From Pseudoalteromonas sp. R3 (GTDB lineage Bacteria; Pseudomonadota; Gammaproteobacteria; Enterobacterales; Alteromonadaceae): a stretch of DNA of 64,000 bases. How positions within the stretch are numbered: position 1 is the stretch's first letter; each line of letters starts with the position of its first letter. Where the stretch lies: NCBI RefSeq assembly GCF_004014715.1, contig NZ_CP034835.1, forward strand, positions 186,001 to 250,000, written 5' to 3'. The translations under genes and the position numbers were made by a program. Under the pieces are notes generated by a model. It was not told the DNA's origin. It saw nothing but the letters and a program-made list of their open reading frames with translations, and did no database searches. Below are positions 1 to 9,912 of the stretch, piece after piece.

Positions 1-510
1 GGCTTGCGGCGCATCATAGTAATCTGGCAATAAGTCGCCCTGTGACTGACTGATCTGCCATACTGAGGTGCAGGTTAGCAGGCGCTGCCAGCGCTGCAGA
101 TAGGGGCTGAACTGTGCAGTTTCGTTGTAAGACAGCCAGCGTGCCAGCGCCGGATCGCACCAGTTATGCCACTGAGATAATTCCGGTGCGAGCAGAATTA
201 ACAGGCCGCCGGCTTGCACTGTGCCTGCGGCAGCTGCAAGCTTATTCGGTAACACTCCGCTGTAGAGATCGTAAACGACGCAGGAATATTCCTGGCCCAG
301 CACCTGATGCAGATGTTCAGGCCAGCAGGCGCCAGGCAGGTCTGTGTGCTGACTCAATACCAATGCTGAGTCAGCCAGAGTAGGGAAGAGGTGCCGTACC
401 TCGTCATAAGTCCAGTCCTGCTCTCCACTGATCAGCAATAGCTGACGATGCCTGGCCTGCGCGAGCAGGGTGAGCAGACGCGCAAGTTTAAAGTGATTGC
501 AGTCTGGCAT
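1..510 (-). CDS. tmcA: tRNA(Met) cytidine acetyltransferase TmcA, N-terminal part (cut by window edge)
   Basis: TmcA makes N4-acetylcytidine at the wobble position of elongator tRNA-Met, using acetyl-CoA and ATP. The minus-strand frame is open from an ATG at 510 to the window edge, 170 codons. It resembles the N-terminal domain of E. coli TmcA: RQLLLISGEQDW early, then a core with YDLYSGVLP and GTVQAGGLLILLAPE. The helicase-like ATPase and GNAT domains would lie beyond the edge. The start overlaps the 3' end of uvrD by 23 bp, suggesting translational coupling. Family assignment is from remembered similarity; only the least conserved part is visible. Confidence 0.82.
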   Translation of the reverse strand, partial: MPDCNHFKLARLLTLLAQARHRQLLLISGEQDWTYDEVRHLFPTLADSALVLSQHTDLPGACWPEHLHQVLGQEYSCVVYDLYSGVLPNKLAAAAGTVQAGGLLILLAPELSQWHNWCDPALARWLSYNETAQFSPYLQRWQRLLTCTSVWQISQSQGDLLPDYYDAPQA

Positions 511-2653
511 AGGCCGTGACCAGCCATTTGCTGCCGACATCGTCAAAATTTACCTGTATACGTGACTGTGCGCCGCTGCCTTCGTAATTAAGTACTGTGC
601 CGGCTCCAAATTTGGCATGTAATACGCGCTGGCCCAGGCTGAAGCCGCTGTCTTCAAACACAGCATGACTCACTGAACTGCTGAAGCGGCCGCTGGGGGC
701 CGGGCGTGACACTTGGGTCTTGATGCGAATTTCTTCCAGGCAGTCTTCGGGGATCTCGCGTAAAAAGCGCGACGGGCTGTGGTATTTTTCCTGACCATAG
801 AGGCGACGGCTTTCCGCATGACTGATATAGAGCTTTTCCATTGCCCGGGTCATGCCCACGTAACAGAGGCGGCGCTCTTCTTCGAGACGACCGGATTCTT
901 CATGGCTTTGTTGTGACGGGAACATGCCTTCTTCCACGCCCACCATAAAGACCAGTGGGAACTCCAGACCCTTGGCCGAGTGCAGCGTCATCATCTGTAC
1001 CGCATCTTCGTGTTCGTCGGCCTGACCTTCACCAGACTCCAGTGAGGTATAGGCTAAGAAACCTTGTAGCGGTGAGCTAAACTCTTCTTCTACCGGCAGT
1101 TCAAACTGACCGCAGGCGTTGATCAATTCCTCAAGGTTTTCTACCCGGGCACGGCCTTTTTCACCTTTTTCTGCCTGATACATGGCCAGCAGACCGGATT
1201 GTTCTATGGTGGTTTTGGCTTGCTCAGCCAGCTCCAGTTCCATCAGCTTGTCGTCGAGCTGTTCAACCAGTTCAATAAAACGGCGAATGGCGGTGGCAGC
1301 GCGGCCAGCCAGGTGCCCTTGCTCCAGCACCGCTTTGGCGGCATACCACAGCGGCAGCGACTCTGCCCGGGCGCAATCACGAATATGGCTCAGGGTTTTG
1401 TCGCCAATGCCACGTGCCGGGGTGTTGATCACCCGTTCAAACGCGGCATCGTCATTGCGGTTGCTGATCAGGCGCAGATAAGACAGGGCATCTTTGATCT
1501 CCTGGCGTTCGAAGAAGCGCATACCGCCGTAAATACGATACTTCAGGCCTTCCTGTAACAAAGCTTCTTCCAACACCCGCGACTGGGCATTGCTGCGATA
1601 AAGTACGGCACAGTCGCTCAGTGCGTTGCCACCCTGCAGCCAGGACTTTACTTTACCAACCATAAACCGCGCTTCATCCAGTTCGTTAAACGCGGCATAC
1701 ACGGAAATCGGCTCACCCTGATTGCCGTCGGTCCACAGGCTCTTACCCATGCGCTCGGCGTTGTTCTGGATCAGCGCGTTGGACGCTTTCAGTATGGTGC
1801 CGGTGGAGCGATAGTTCTGCTCCAGGCGAATGGTTTCTGCGTCAAAGTCGCTCAAAAAGCGTTTGATGTTTTCAATGCGTGCGCCCCGCCAGCCATAAAT
1901 ACTCTGGTCGTCATCGCCGACTATCATGATATTGCTGTCGCTACCTGCCAGCAGTTTTAGCCATAAATACTGAATGCTGTTGGTATCCTGGAATTCGTCA
2001 ACCAGCATATGACGGAAGCGTTGCTGGTAGTGACGCAGCAAAGTGGGGTGTTGCTGCAGTACTTCATAGCAGCGTAGCAAGATCTCTGCAAAGTCGACTA
2101 ATCCGGCGCGGTCACAGGCATCCTGATAGGCGGTATACACCTGCAACATCAGTTGTTCGTTGACGTCATGGGCGGTAATGTCTTTAGGGCGCTGACCTTC
2201 GTCTTTACGCGCACTGATGTACCAACTGAGCTGCTTGGGTGGCCACTTTTTATCATCGATGTTCATCGATTTCAGCAGGCGTTTGATCATTCTCAGCTGG
2301 TCATCGGAGTCTAAAATCTGAAAAGACTCGGGTAGTTTTGCTTCTCTATGATGGGCGCGCAAAATACGGTGAGCCAGACCATGGAAAGTGCCGATCCACA
2401 TGCCGCCTACCGGACTTTGCAAGGTCTCTTCGACCCGGGTACGCATCTCTTTAGCGGCTTTGTTGGTGAAGGTGACGGCAAAGATGCTGTAAGGGGAGGC
2501 ATGCTCAACCTGCATCAGCCAGGCAATGCGGTGCACCAGTACCCGGGTTTTGCCCGAGCCCGCGCCTGCCAATACCAGCATATTTTGCAGCGGTGCTGCA
2601 ACCGCTTCACGTTGTTTGTCGTTTAAGCCGTCAAGTAATTCTGATACGTCCAT
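488..2653 (-). CDS. uvrD: DNA helicase II (UvrD)
   Basis: UvrD is a 3'-5' superfamily 1 helicase that removes the excised strand in nucleotide-excision and mismatch repair. The N-terminus is almost the E. coli one (MDVSELLDGLNDKQREAVAA), followed by Walker A GAGSGKT, DEFQDTN (motif II) and GDDDQSIYGWRGA (motif III). The length of 721 aa is normal. I chose the ATG at 2653 because it matches the E. coli start; an in-frame ATG at 2665 adds only MGAK and lacks a better ribosome site. A LexA-type palindrome lies about 130 bp upstream. The 3' end overlaps tmcA. Confidence 0.95.
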   Translation of the reverse strand: MDVSELLDGLNDKQREAVAAPLQNMLVLAGAGSGKTRVLVHRIAWLMQVEHASPYSIFAVTFTNKAAKEMRTRVEETLQSPVGGMWIGTFHGLAHRILRAHHREAKLPESFQILDSDDQLRMIKRLLKSMNIDDKKWPPKQLSWYISARKDEGQRPKDITAHDVNEQLMLQVYTAYQDACDRAGLVDFAEILLRCYEVLQQHPTLLRHYQQRFRHMLVDEFQDTNSIQYLWLKLLAGSDSNIMIVGDDDQSIYGWRGARIENIKRFLSDFDAETIRLEQNYRSTGTILKASNALIQNNAERMGKSLWTDGNQGEPISVYAAFNELDEARFMVGKVKSWLQGGNALSDCAVLYRSNAQSRVLEEALLQEGLKYRIYGGMRFFERQEIKDALSYLRLISNRNDDAAFERVINTPARGIGDKTLSHIRDCARAESLPLWYAAKAVLEQGHLAGRAATAIRRFIELVEQLDDKLMELELAEQAKTTIEQSGLLAMYQAEKGEKGRARVENLEELINACGQFELPVEEEFSSPLQGFLAYTSLESGEGQADEHEDAVQMMTLHSAKGLEFPLVFMVGVEEGMFPSQQSHEESGRLEEERRLCYVGMTRAMEKLYISHAESRRLYGQEKYHSPSRFLREIPEDCLEEIRIKTQVSRPAPSGRFSSSVSHAVFEDSGFSLGQRVLHAKFGAGTVLNYEGSGAQSRIQVNFDDVGSKWLVTAYARLQSL

Positions 2654-2784
2654 CTTTGCGCCCATCGTTTATATTCAGCGCAAAGTATACCTAGGGCAGG
2701 GCACAAAGCCCAGTTTGGTGCGGGTGTTTTGCATACCTTAAAAACTAACCAAATGATAAATATGAGGTTTTAAATTCTCTTTAC

Positions 2785-2800
2785 CTGTTTTTATATACAG
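2785..2800. promoter_or_regulatory. LexA (SOS) box upstream of uvrD
   Basis: CTGT-N8-ACAG with an all A/T spacer matches the gammaproteobacterial LexA consensus at every fixed position. It lies directly beside the cheV stop codon and about 130 bp upstream of the uvrD ATG, within the only non-coding stretch before uvrD. uvrD is an SOS gene in E. coli, so the placement fits. LexA binding itself is inferred. Confidence 0.72.
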
Positions 2801-3745
2801 TTACTGATTCAGTACGTCTTTTAGTCGACGCTGCATTTCCTCAACCAGGCGGTCCGGCTGGAACTTTGACAGGAAAACATCACACCCTACTTTTTCAACC
2901 ATGGCTTTGTTGAAGCTGCCACTGAGCGAGGTATTGAGCACGATGTAGAGATTCTTCAGACGACTGTCGTTGCGGATCTCATAGGTTAATCGATAGCCAT
3001 CCATGACCGGCATCTCCGCATCGGTGATCACCGCCATGAGCTCCTGCTCGACATTGATGCCTTCGTCGGCCCAGTGTTGCAATAGCTTCAGGGCTTCATG
3101 GCCATCGGTGGCGGGCAGTACTTCGATACCCAGCTGAGCCAGAGTATCTGACACCTGGCGACGAGCGGTGGGAGAGTCATCAACATGCAATATTTTGCGT
3201 CCCTGAAACTCATTGATGATGTTTTTATCCAGAATGTTTTCGGGGATCACCACGTCGTACGCGATGATTTCGGCCAGTACTTTTTCGACGTCAATGATTT
3301 CAACCAGCAGTTCCTGATCGCCGCGTTTGAGCTTGGTCAGTGCGGTCAAATAGTGGTTGCGGCCAACTGAGCGTGGCGGCGGCATAATATCAGACCAGGT
3401 GGTGTTGACGATTTGGTCGACTTTACCTACCAGAAAAGCCTGAATGGTGCGATTATATTCCGTGATCACCAGGTTACTGTCGCTGTCGTATTCACAGTGC
3501 GGCATGCAAATCGCCTGGCGTAAGTCGATCACAGGGATAGACTCTCCCCGTATAGTGGTTACACCGGCTACCTTAGGATGTGCATTTGGCATCTTATTCA
3601 GGTGGGGCAGCTTAACGACTTCTTTGACCTTAAACACATTGAGCGCAAACAAGTGGCGGCTGTGCAGATGGAACAATAGTAATTCGAGGCGGTTTTCTCC
3701 CACCAATTGTGTGCGTTGATCAACGGATGCTAATACTCCGGCCAT
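2801..3745 (-). CDS. cheV: chemotaxis coupling/receiver protein CheV
   Basis: CheV couples chemoreceptors to CheA and carries a phosphorylatable receiver domain. Residues about 15-160 form a CheW-like domain (LLLFHLHSRHLFALNVFKVKEV; IRGESIPVIDLRQAI). Residues about 180-310 form a response-regulator domain with ILHVDDSPTARR, the phospho-acceptor context AVITDAEMPVMDGY and a downstream K in FLSKF. The length of 314 aa is typical. It stands alone between uvrD and the divergent potassium channel gene; four chemoreceptors elsewhere in the window are possible partners. Confidence 0.94.
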   Translation of the reverse strand: MAGVLASVDQRTQLVGENRLELLLFHLHSRHLFALNVFKVKEVVKLPHLNKMPNAHPKVAGVTTIRGESIPVIDLRQAICMPHCEYDSDSNLVITEYNRTIQAFLVGKVDQIVNTTWSDIMPPPRSVGRNHYLTALTKLKRGDQELLVEIIDVEKVLAEIIAYDVVIPENILDKNIINEFQGRKILHVDDSPTARRQVSDTLAQLGIEVLPATDGHEALKLLQHWADEGINVEQELMAVITDAEMPVMDGYRLTYEIRNDSRLKNLYIVLNTSLSGSFNKAMVEKVGCDVFLSKFQPDRLVEEMQRRLKDVLNQ

Positions 3746-3945
3746 AAAGCGATCCTAAGATATGTACCTTCTCTCAGTATATACTTATTAGTAAATAAAT
3801 TAACACTCTCTGTGCACACTATTTAAGCCTCGGCAGGTTGAGTTGAATTAAGTCAGGTGGCAGGAGGTGGCCAAGGACCTGTCTCAGTTGCATAATCCTG
3901 ATTATTCAGTATGGTAAATCAGAGACTTGGAACATAGGAAGGACA

Positions 3946-5007
3946 ATGCCTTTGTTATTTAAGCGCTTGCTGTTGGTATTGCAGGCGCATATTGATCAGG
4001 CCAGCTGGCCCTTGATTGGTCTGGCGACACTGTTGCATATGGGGGCAACCTGGGCGCTATTATGGTTCGCTCAGGAGCATGCCTTACTGCCCGTCAGCAC
4101 TTATATCTATTATTACGTGGTGACCACATCGACCGTCGGTTATGGCGACTTTAGTGCCACAACCGATATGGGACGCCTGGTTGTGGCCATATTTCAAATC
4201 CCGCTGGGTCTGGCGCTGTTTGGTATTTTGCTGGGGAAGGTTGGGCAACTAATTACAATTTGGGTAAAACGAGCAATGAAGGGCGATAAAGACTATTCAC
4301 ATCTGAGCGATCACATCATTATCTTCGGCTGGCATGCAACACGCACCGAGCGCATGATCGAATATATCCTGGCCGACAACAAACGCATAGCCAGGCGCAT
4401 CGTGCTGGCGGTGAGTGATGAGATGGAGCACCCGCTGTTGCGCTTCACCGAGGTTGACTTTGTTCGCCTGGTAAGTTTTACCGATGATCAGCAACTGGCG
4501 CGCACCGGACTGGCCCATGCAGACAAAATCATTGTGGATGGTCAGGATGACGATCAGACCTTTACTACGGCATTAAAACTGAGCCCGCTGGTAAAAACGT
4601 CTGCACACATCAGTGCCCATTTTAACGATGAAACTAAAGCGCAATTATTGCGCCAGCACTGTCGTAACGTCGAGTGCTCGACCGCCATGTCTGCCGAGAT
4701 CCTGGTGCGTTCGATGCAAGACCCTGGGTCCAGTCGCATTCAGGAAGAGCTGCTATCGACACTTCATGGCGATACTCAGTTTAGCTTGCAGTTGCCGAAG
4801 TCTTTAGGCGCGCTGACCTTTGGTCAGCTATTTTTGTATTTTAAAGAGCATCACAATGCGACTTTGCTGGGGGTGGCGCACGATCTCAGCGGTCGTGATA
4901 TGGATTTAAACCCGCCTCTGGATTACGCGCTAAAAGGGGGAGATGTACTACATTACATAGCTCCGCAGCGGGTGCTCCATAGTGAGGTGAACTGGGAGCG
5001 AGTATGA
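3946..5007 (+). CDS. two-TM potassium channel with RCK/TrkA-N-like cytoplasmic domain
   Basis: Likely an inner-membrane potassium channel. The first 100 residues hold a membrane segment (about 20-42), a pore loop with the selectivity filter TVGYGDF (63-69) and a second membrane segment (about 75-97). A cytoplasmic RCK-like Rossmann domain begins at HIIIFGWH. The usual GxGxxG nucleotide loop is replaced by GWHATR, as in the Kch lineage (E. coli has GHS there), so classical NAD binding is doubtful. It lacks the six-TM voltage-sensor part of E. coli Kch. The stop overlaps the next gene by 4 bp (ATGA), so the two are probably co-translated. Confidence 0.85.
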   Translation: MPLLFKRLLLVLQAHIDQASWPLIGLATLLHMGATWALLWFAQEHALLPVSTYIYYYVVTTSTVGYGDFSATTDMGRLVVAIFQIPLGLALFGILLGKVGQLITIWVKRAMKGDKDYSHLSDHIIIFGWHATRTERMIEYILADNKRIARRIVLAVSDEMEHPLLRFTEVDFVRLVSFTDDQQLARTGLAHADKIIVDGQDDDQTFTTALKLSPLVKTSAHISAHFNDETKAQLLRQHCRNVECSTAMSAEILVRSMQDPGSSRIQEELLSTLHGDTQFSLQLPKSLGALTFGQLFLYFKEHHNATLLGVAHDLSGRDMDLNPPLDYALKGGDVLHYIAPQRVLHSEVNWERV

Positions 5008-5201
5008 CCGACGAACTGATGTTACTGATGGGCGCGCTCTGCCTGTATTTACTGCCCATAGGGCTGGTTGCTGGCAGTAAGCGCACCCGTGGCCATGAAA
5101 AAAATGGCTGGCTGATAGGTACTTTGCTGTTTTCCTGGCTGGCGTTGATCTTGTACTTCTCTATGATCCCCAAGGGGGGAAAACAGAAAAAACATCGCTG
5201 A
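5004..5201 (+). CDS. small two-TM membrane protein coupled to the potassium channel
   Basis: A 65-aa protein with two hydrophobic segments (about 5-23 and 36-55), a basic loop between them (SKRTRGHEKNG) and a basic tail (KGGKQKKHR). I do not recognise a family with certainty; the layout resembles small Imm/YqaE-type membrane proteins. Its start overlaps the channel stop by 4 bp, arguing for co-expression and perhaps a channel accessory role, which is inference only. Confidence 0.7.
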   Translation: MTDELMLLMGALCLYLLPIGLVAGSKRTRGHEKNGWLIGTLLFSWLALILYFSMIPKGGKQKKHR

Positions 5202-5228
5202 AGTCTATTGCGCTCTGGCCGGGCGGTG

Positions 5229-5693
5229 TTACACAGCGCCGCCAAGCCGGCAGATATGTGTCCACTCCGCTTCGGTGACTGGCATAATAGAAAGTCGGCC
5301 GGCTTTTTTCAGTGCCAGCTCGGTGATCGCTGTGTCGGCTTTGATTGCTTTCAGCGTAACCGGGTGTGTCAGATGTTGCGCGTAGCGCAGTGTTACACCG
5401 ACCCAGCGTGGGTTGTCCTGGTTGGACTTAGCGTCATAATAATCGCTGCTCAGGTCAAACTGATGGGGATCGACCTCAGCGCCCTTGGTCACTGTGGCGA
5501 TACCCACAACGGCCGGTACTTTGCAGCTTGAATGATAGATAAAGACCTGGTCGCCAACCTGCACATCGTCGCGCAGAAAGTTACGTGCCTGATAATTGCG
5601 GATCCCTTCCCAGAACGTACTCTGCTCAGGTGCCTGATGTAGATCGTCAATGGAGAATGCGTCAGGTTCGGTTTTAAATAACCAGTATGCCAT
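5229..5693 (-). CDS. EVE domain-containing protein
   Basis: A single-domain EVE protein (PUA-like fold, related to thymocyte nuclear protein 1). EVE domains bind modified bases in nucleic acids, but the role of the stand-alone bacterial version is not settled. Family features are WLFKTEP at the start, FWEGIRNYQARNFLR, GDQVFIYHSSC and the later DNPRWVGV. I place the start at the ATG at 5693 (MAYWLFKTEPD), preceded by AGGT at good spacing; a start 10 codons upstream is less likely. It is convergent with the small membrane protein gene. About 154 aa, typical. Confidence 0.88.
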   Translation of the reverse strand: MAYWLFKTEPDAFSIDDLHQAPEQSTFWEGIRNYQARNFLRDDVQVGDQVFIYHSSCKVPAVVGIATVTKGAEVDPHQFDLSSDYYDAKSNQDNPRWVGVTLRYAQHLTHPVTLKAIKADTAITELALKKAGRLSIMPVTEAEWTHICRLGGAV

Positions 5694-5867
5694 GTCAATT
5701 ACCTTGTCAGAAAAAGCGGACAACCAGTTTACCTCACTCTTGCCTGGCCCGCTATGTGCTCAGTCTGTCGTTTAGTGTTAACCACCTGATTTAACTTGCG
5801 ATGCCTCTCTTTACTTGCACAATAGTGTATAATTATGAGATCCGCTACGCAGTGAAAGAGGTGCGCA

Positions 5868-6734
5868 ATGAGTCAGGCATTAAAAGGGTTGCTGGAGCTA
5901 CTTCAGCTGGAAGAAATTGAACAGGGGATCTATCGCGGTCAGAGCCAGGATCTGGGCTTTCCGCAAGTGTTTGGCGGCCAGGTAATGGGTCAGGCGTTAT
6001 CGGCAGCTAAATATACGTTGCCAGAGGGGCGTTATGTCCACTCGTTGCACTCGTACTTTTTACGCCCGGGAGATGCCAGCAAACCCATAGTGTATGATGT
6101 GGAGAATATTCGTGATGGGCGCAGCTTCAGCACGCGCAGGGTCAGCGCCATTCAGTACGGCAAGCCTATCTTCTATATGACAGCCTCCTTCCAGGGAGAT
6201 GAACCCGGCCTATCACATCAGTCTGAAATGCCTGAGGTACCCGGCCCCGAAGCGCTGCGGTCATCGCTGGAATTTTATCAGGACAAAGCTGATCTGATCC
6301 CTGAGCCTCTGGTTGCCAAGTTTACGCAACAGATGCCCATTGAAATGCGCCCTGTGGAATTTCATAATCCGTTTCAGCCAGAGGTGATGGAGCCCGTGCG
6401 CCATGTCTGGTTTAAAGCCAGTGGCGAGATGCCCGATGATCGCCGCATCCATAACTACTTGTTGGCCTATGCCTCGGATTTTGAGTTTTTGCCGACGGCG
6501 TTGCAGCCCCATGGCGTATCCTTTATGCAGAAGAATATGCAAGTAGCGACCATAGATCATGCCATGTGGTTCCATCGTCCTTTCCGCATGGACGAATGGC
6601 TGCTCTACAGTGTTGACAGCCCCAGTGCCAGTAATGGCCGCGGCTTGGTCAGGGGCCAGTTCTTCAATCGTCAGGGGGAGTTGGTGGCGTCGACTATTCA
6701 GGAAGGGGTGATGCGCCAGCGCGAAGCGCGCTGA
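5868..6734 (+). CDS. tesB: acyl-CoA thioesterase II
   Basis: TesB hydrolyses medium- and long-chain acyl-CoA to free fatty acid and CoA. The protein is a double hot-dog enzyme of 288 aa (E. coli 286). It carries the N-terminal [10 protein letters not shown] motif, the catalytic Asp in [16 protein letters not shown] and the C-terminal Gln in [10 protein letters not shown]. The ATG has AGAGG upstream, and a perfect TATAAT lies at 5828-5833 without a clear -35. It is convergent with plsB. Confidence 0.95.
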   Translation: MSQALKGLLELLQLEEIEQGIYRGQSQDLGFPQVFGGQVMGQALSAAKYTLPEGRYVHSLHSYFLRPGDASKPIVYDVENIRDGRSFSTRRVSAIQYGKPIFYMTASFQGDEPGLSHQSEMPEVPGPEALRSSLEFYQDKADLIPEPLVAKFTQQMPIEMRPVEFHNPFQPEVMEPVRHVWFKASGEMPDDRRIHNYLLAYASDFEFLPTALQPHGVSFMQKNMQVATIDHAMWFHRPFRMDEWLLYSVDSPSASNGRGLVRGQFFNRQGELVASTIQEGVMRQREAR

Positions 6735-6759
6735 CGCCGACTTGTTGGTAGTTCGTCTT

Positions 6760-9186
6760 TTATAGTGTGTCGCGGATGGACTGCCAGATCCTGGCTGGCA
6801 GCAGATCATTGAGGTGATCAGACAGCGTTGTGAGTGCGGGCAACGCTGCGATTTTTTGCTGATCGGAAATGTCGATAAAGCCCTGTGCCTGCAACACGCT
6901 GATCAGGTTACTTTGCACTTTCTTGTCAAAAAACTCCGGGCTCTTAATGCCATGTAAGGTACCCAGTCGTTTGGCCAGCACCTCACTTTCACTCTCCAGC
7001 GTTGCACGCGCAATCCCCTGATCTCGCAGCAACAAGCTAACACTGATGGCATAGCGCTCGAGTGTCAGATGGATCACTTTGCCGAGCATTTCCAGCTGTG
7101 CCAGTGCCTTGTTGTCTTTCACTGCGGTGGCCAGATGGCCATCAAAGTCTATGAGACCCTGCTGAGCGAAGCAGTTCAACACGTCTGTGATATAGTCTTC
7201 ACGCAGGTCATGCATAAACCACTCTTTGGTAAAGAGCGGGTACAGTGTGCTGAGACGCTCCTGGCACTCAGTAACCGTGACGCTGTAACGGTTAAACAAC
7301 ATCTGGGCAATCACGCTGGGTACGGCAAACAGGTGCAATATGTTGTTGCGGTAATAATTGAACAGGGTACGCTCTTTTTCCTTAATGGTGATGATCTCAC
7401 CCAGCTCATCTTCCAGTATATCGAATTTATCCAGTTTCAGCGCATGCTTTAGCAGCGCCTCTGCGTCTTCTTCCGGTGCGGTCACATTGGCGCTGTAAGG
7501 TGCCTGACTTTGCAGGGTGAGGTAGAAGCGTAACTGGGCTAACAGCTTCTGTTTGCTCAGTGCAAACTGCTCATTACACAACAGTATCATGGCCAGCAGG
7601 TTGATGGAGTTCAGCGCTGCACTGGCATTAATGTTGGTCATGATTTGGTCTGCAACTAATGCCACCTGGCCGTTTAGCCATTGCGGCTTAACGCCTTCAT
7701 CCTGGCCTATGGCATCTCGCCAGTCAGCCTGATGTTCATTTAGATATTGATTCAGGTGTATAGGCTCACCAAAGTTCAGATAGCCACGGCCATAGTTTTT
7801 GAGGTTTTTAATGGCTTTAAATACACCAGCGACAGATTCATTCTTTTTACTGTTACCCGCCAGTTCCTTCAGATAGGTATTGATCTCCATGACATGTTCA
7901 TAGCCAATATAAACGGGCACAATGGAGATGGGGCGGTCGATACCACGCAGCATTGACTGCATAGTCATGGCCAGCATACCGGTTTTGGGTGGTAATAAGC
8001 GACCAGTACGACTGCGGCCACCTTCGGTATAAAACTTCACTGAATACCCTTTGATGAACAACTGGGTCAGATACTCTTTAAAGATGGCGGAGTAGAGTTT
8101 ATTCCCGGCGAAGGAGCGGCGAATAAAAAATGCACCACAACGGCGGAAAATACCGCCTGCAGGGAAAAAGTTGAGGTTTACGCCCGCTGCAATGTGTGGC
8201 GGCACCAGACCCTGATGGTAGATCACATAGGTCAGCAGCAGATAGTCCATGTGGCTGCGATGACAAGGCACATAGATGATCTCATGACCTTTGTCGGCCA
8301 GCTCATGTACGCGTTCTGCATTTTTTACTTCAATGCCGTTGTAGAGTTTATTCCACAGCCAGGTCAGTACGCGATCTCCGACACGGACCATGGCTTCTGA
8401 ATAATTAGCCGCGACTTCTTCCAGCAATTCCAGTGCTTTTAGCCGCGCTTCGTCATGGCTTAGCCCTTTTGATTTGGCTTCGTCTGCAATGGCCCTTTTT
8501 ATGCTCGGCGCAGCCAACAGAGAGTTGAACAAGGCTTCGCGAGAGGGCAGTTTGGGTCCTGTTGCGGCCAGCTTCTGGCGGTGAAAGTGCACCCGGGCCA
8601 CACGCAGTAATTTATGGGGCAACTCGTCGACATCTGCTTTGTCTGTCATAAGTTGATCCAGCGCGATGGGCGCGGAAAAGCGCACCAAGTTGTCGCGGCC
8701 GGAAAAAAGCACCACCATGGCCTTACGTAACCAGCTGGGTGTCAGTGAATGGCTAAACAGAGTACCTAAGCCGGGCTTTTCTTTACCGGGATTACGACCC
8801 CACAGCACAGTCACTGGGATTACTTGTGCTTTGATATCGGGGTGCGCACGCAGGGCCGAGAAAATGGCTTTGCCTTGGTCAATCGCCGGGCTTGGGCCTG
8901 GCGTTTTGCTCAGTAACGGAGTCGGATTCTTGATGCCGATGAAACGCGGCAGCGTTTTACTTCCCAGCACCTGGTCCTGCATAGGGCTTGGCAGTCCAAG
9001 CTTTTTACACATCGCATTCAGTGCAGCCAGATCGGCCCGAGAGTTTAGTCGGGCAACGTAAAAAGTGGGCAAGTTTGGATCCAGGTCGAACTGCGACACC
9101 GGGTCTGTCGGCAACAGTTTGCTCCTGACCAGCAAGCAGTTGGTCCATTGGGCCACTCGGTTGAGCCCCAGAGAAAGTAAGCGCAT
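6760..9186 (-). CDS. plsB: glycerol-3-phosphate acyltransferase PlsB
   Basis: PlsB transfers an acyl chain from acyl-ACP or acyl-CoA to the sn-1 position of glycerol-3-phosphate, the first step of phospholipid synthesis at the inner membrane. The acyltransferase blocks are in order: HRSHMD (HX4D), GGIFRRCGAFFIRR, YTEGGRSRTGR and IVPVYIGYE. The frame continues upstream to 9246, but the ATG at 9186 gives 808 aa and an N-terminus in line with E. coli PlsB (807 aa). It is divergent from the S10 operon. Confidence 0.95.
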   Translation of the reverse strand: MRLLSLGLNRVAQWTNCLLVRSKLLPTDPVSQFDLDPNLPTFYVARLNSRADLAALNAMCKKLGLPSPMQDQVLGSKTLPRFIGIKNPTPLLSKTPGPSPAIDQGKAIFSALRAHPDIKAQVIPVTVLWGRNPGKEKPGLGTLFSHSLTPSWLRKAMVVLFSGRDNLVRFSAPIALDQLMTDKADVDELPHKLLRVARVHFHRQKLAATGPKLPSREALFNSLLAAPSIKRAIADEAKSKGLSHDEARLKALELLEEVAANYSEAMVRVGDRVLTWLWNKLYNGIEVKNAERVHELADKGHEIIYVPCHRSHMDYLLLTYVIYHQGLVPPHIAAGVNLNFFPAGGIFRRCGAFFIRRSFAGNKLYSAIFKEYLTQLFIKGYSVKFYTEGGRSRTGRLLPPKTGMLAMTMQSMLRGIDRPISIVPVYIGYEHVMEINTYLKELAGNSKKNESVAGVFKAIKNLKNYGRGYLNFGEPIHLNQYLNEHQADWRDAIGQDEGVKPQWLNGQVALVADQIMTNINASAALNSINLLAMILLCNEQFALSKQKLLAQLRFYLTLQSQAPYSANVTAPEEDAEALLKHALKLDKFDILEDELGEIITIKEKERTLFNYYRNNILHLFAVPSVIAQMLFNRYSVTVTECQERLSTLYPLFTKEWFMHDLREDYITDVLNCFAQQGLIDFDGHLATAVKDNKALAQLEMLGKVIHLTLERYAISVSLLLRDQGIARATLESESEVLAKRLGTLHGIKSPEFFDKKVQSNLISVLQAQGFIDISDQQKIAALPALTTLSDHLNDLLPARIWQSIRDTL

Positions 9187-9359
9187 AGCGGTACCAGATT
9201 TGTATTTTTGCTGTATAGAATAACAGGCTTTAACTGGACTGACCATTTATGTCAGTACAATGACAAGGCTGATGTGTGTATTCTCTTGTGTAAAGTATAG
9301 ACGCCTTGAGCCACTTACAGTGAAGACGCGCTGCAGGACAAATAATTTCGTAATAATTG

Positions 9360-9387
9360 TTGCATTTATCACCAATGTCATTATAAT
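9360..9387 (+). promoter_or_regulatory. sigma70 promoter of the S10 operon
   Basis: TTGCAT (9360-9365), a 16-bp spacer and a perfect TATAAT (9382-9387). Transcription would start near 9394, giving a leader of about 180 nt before rpsJ, close to the length of the E. coli S10 leader. This is the best promoter match in the plsB-rpsJ gap. Confidence 0.7.
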
Positions 9388-9393
9388 GCTCAA

Positions 9394-9885
<492 letters not shown>

Positions 9886-9912
9886 TCGAAAGATTAGAGA
9901 GGTTTTAGGAAA

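Noticed and set aside
114..383. 89-codon + strand frame at the left edge
   Set aside because: It runs antisense to the tmcA frame, which has clear family similarity.
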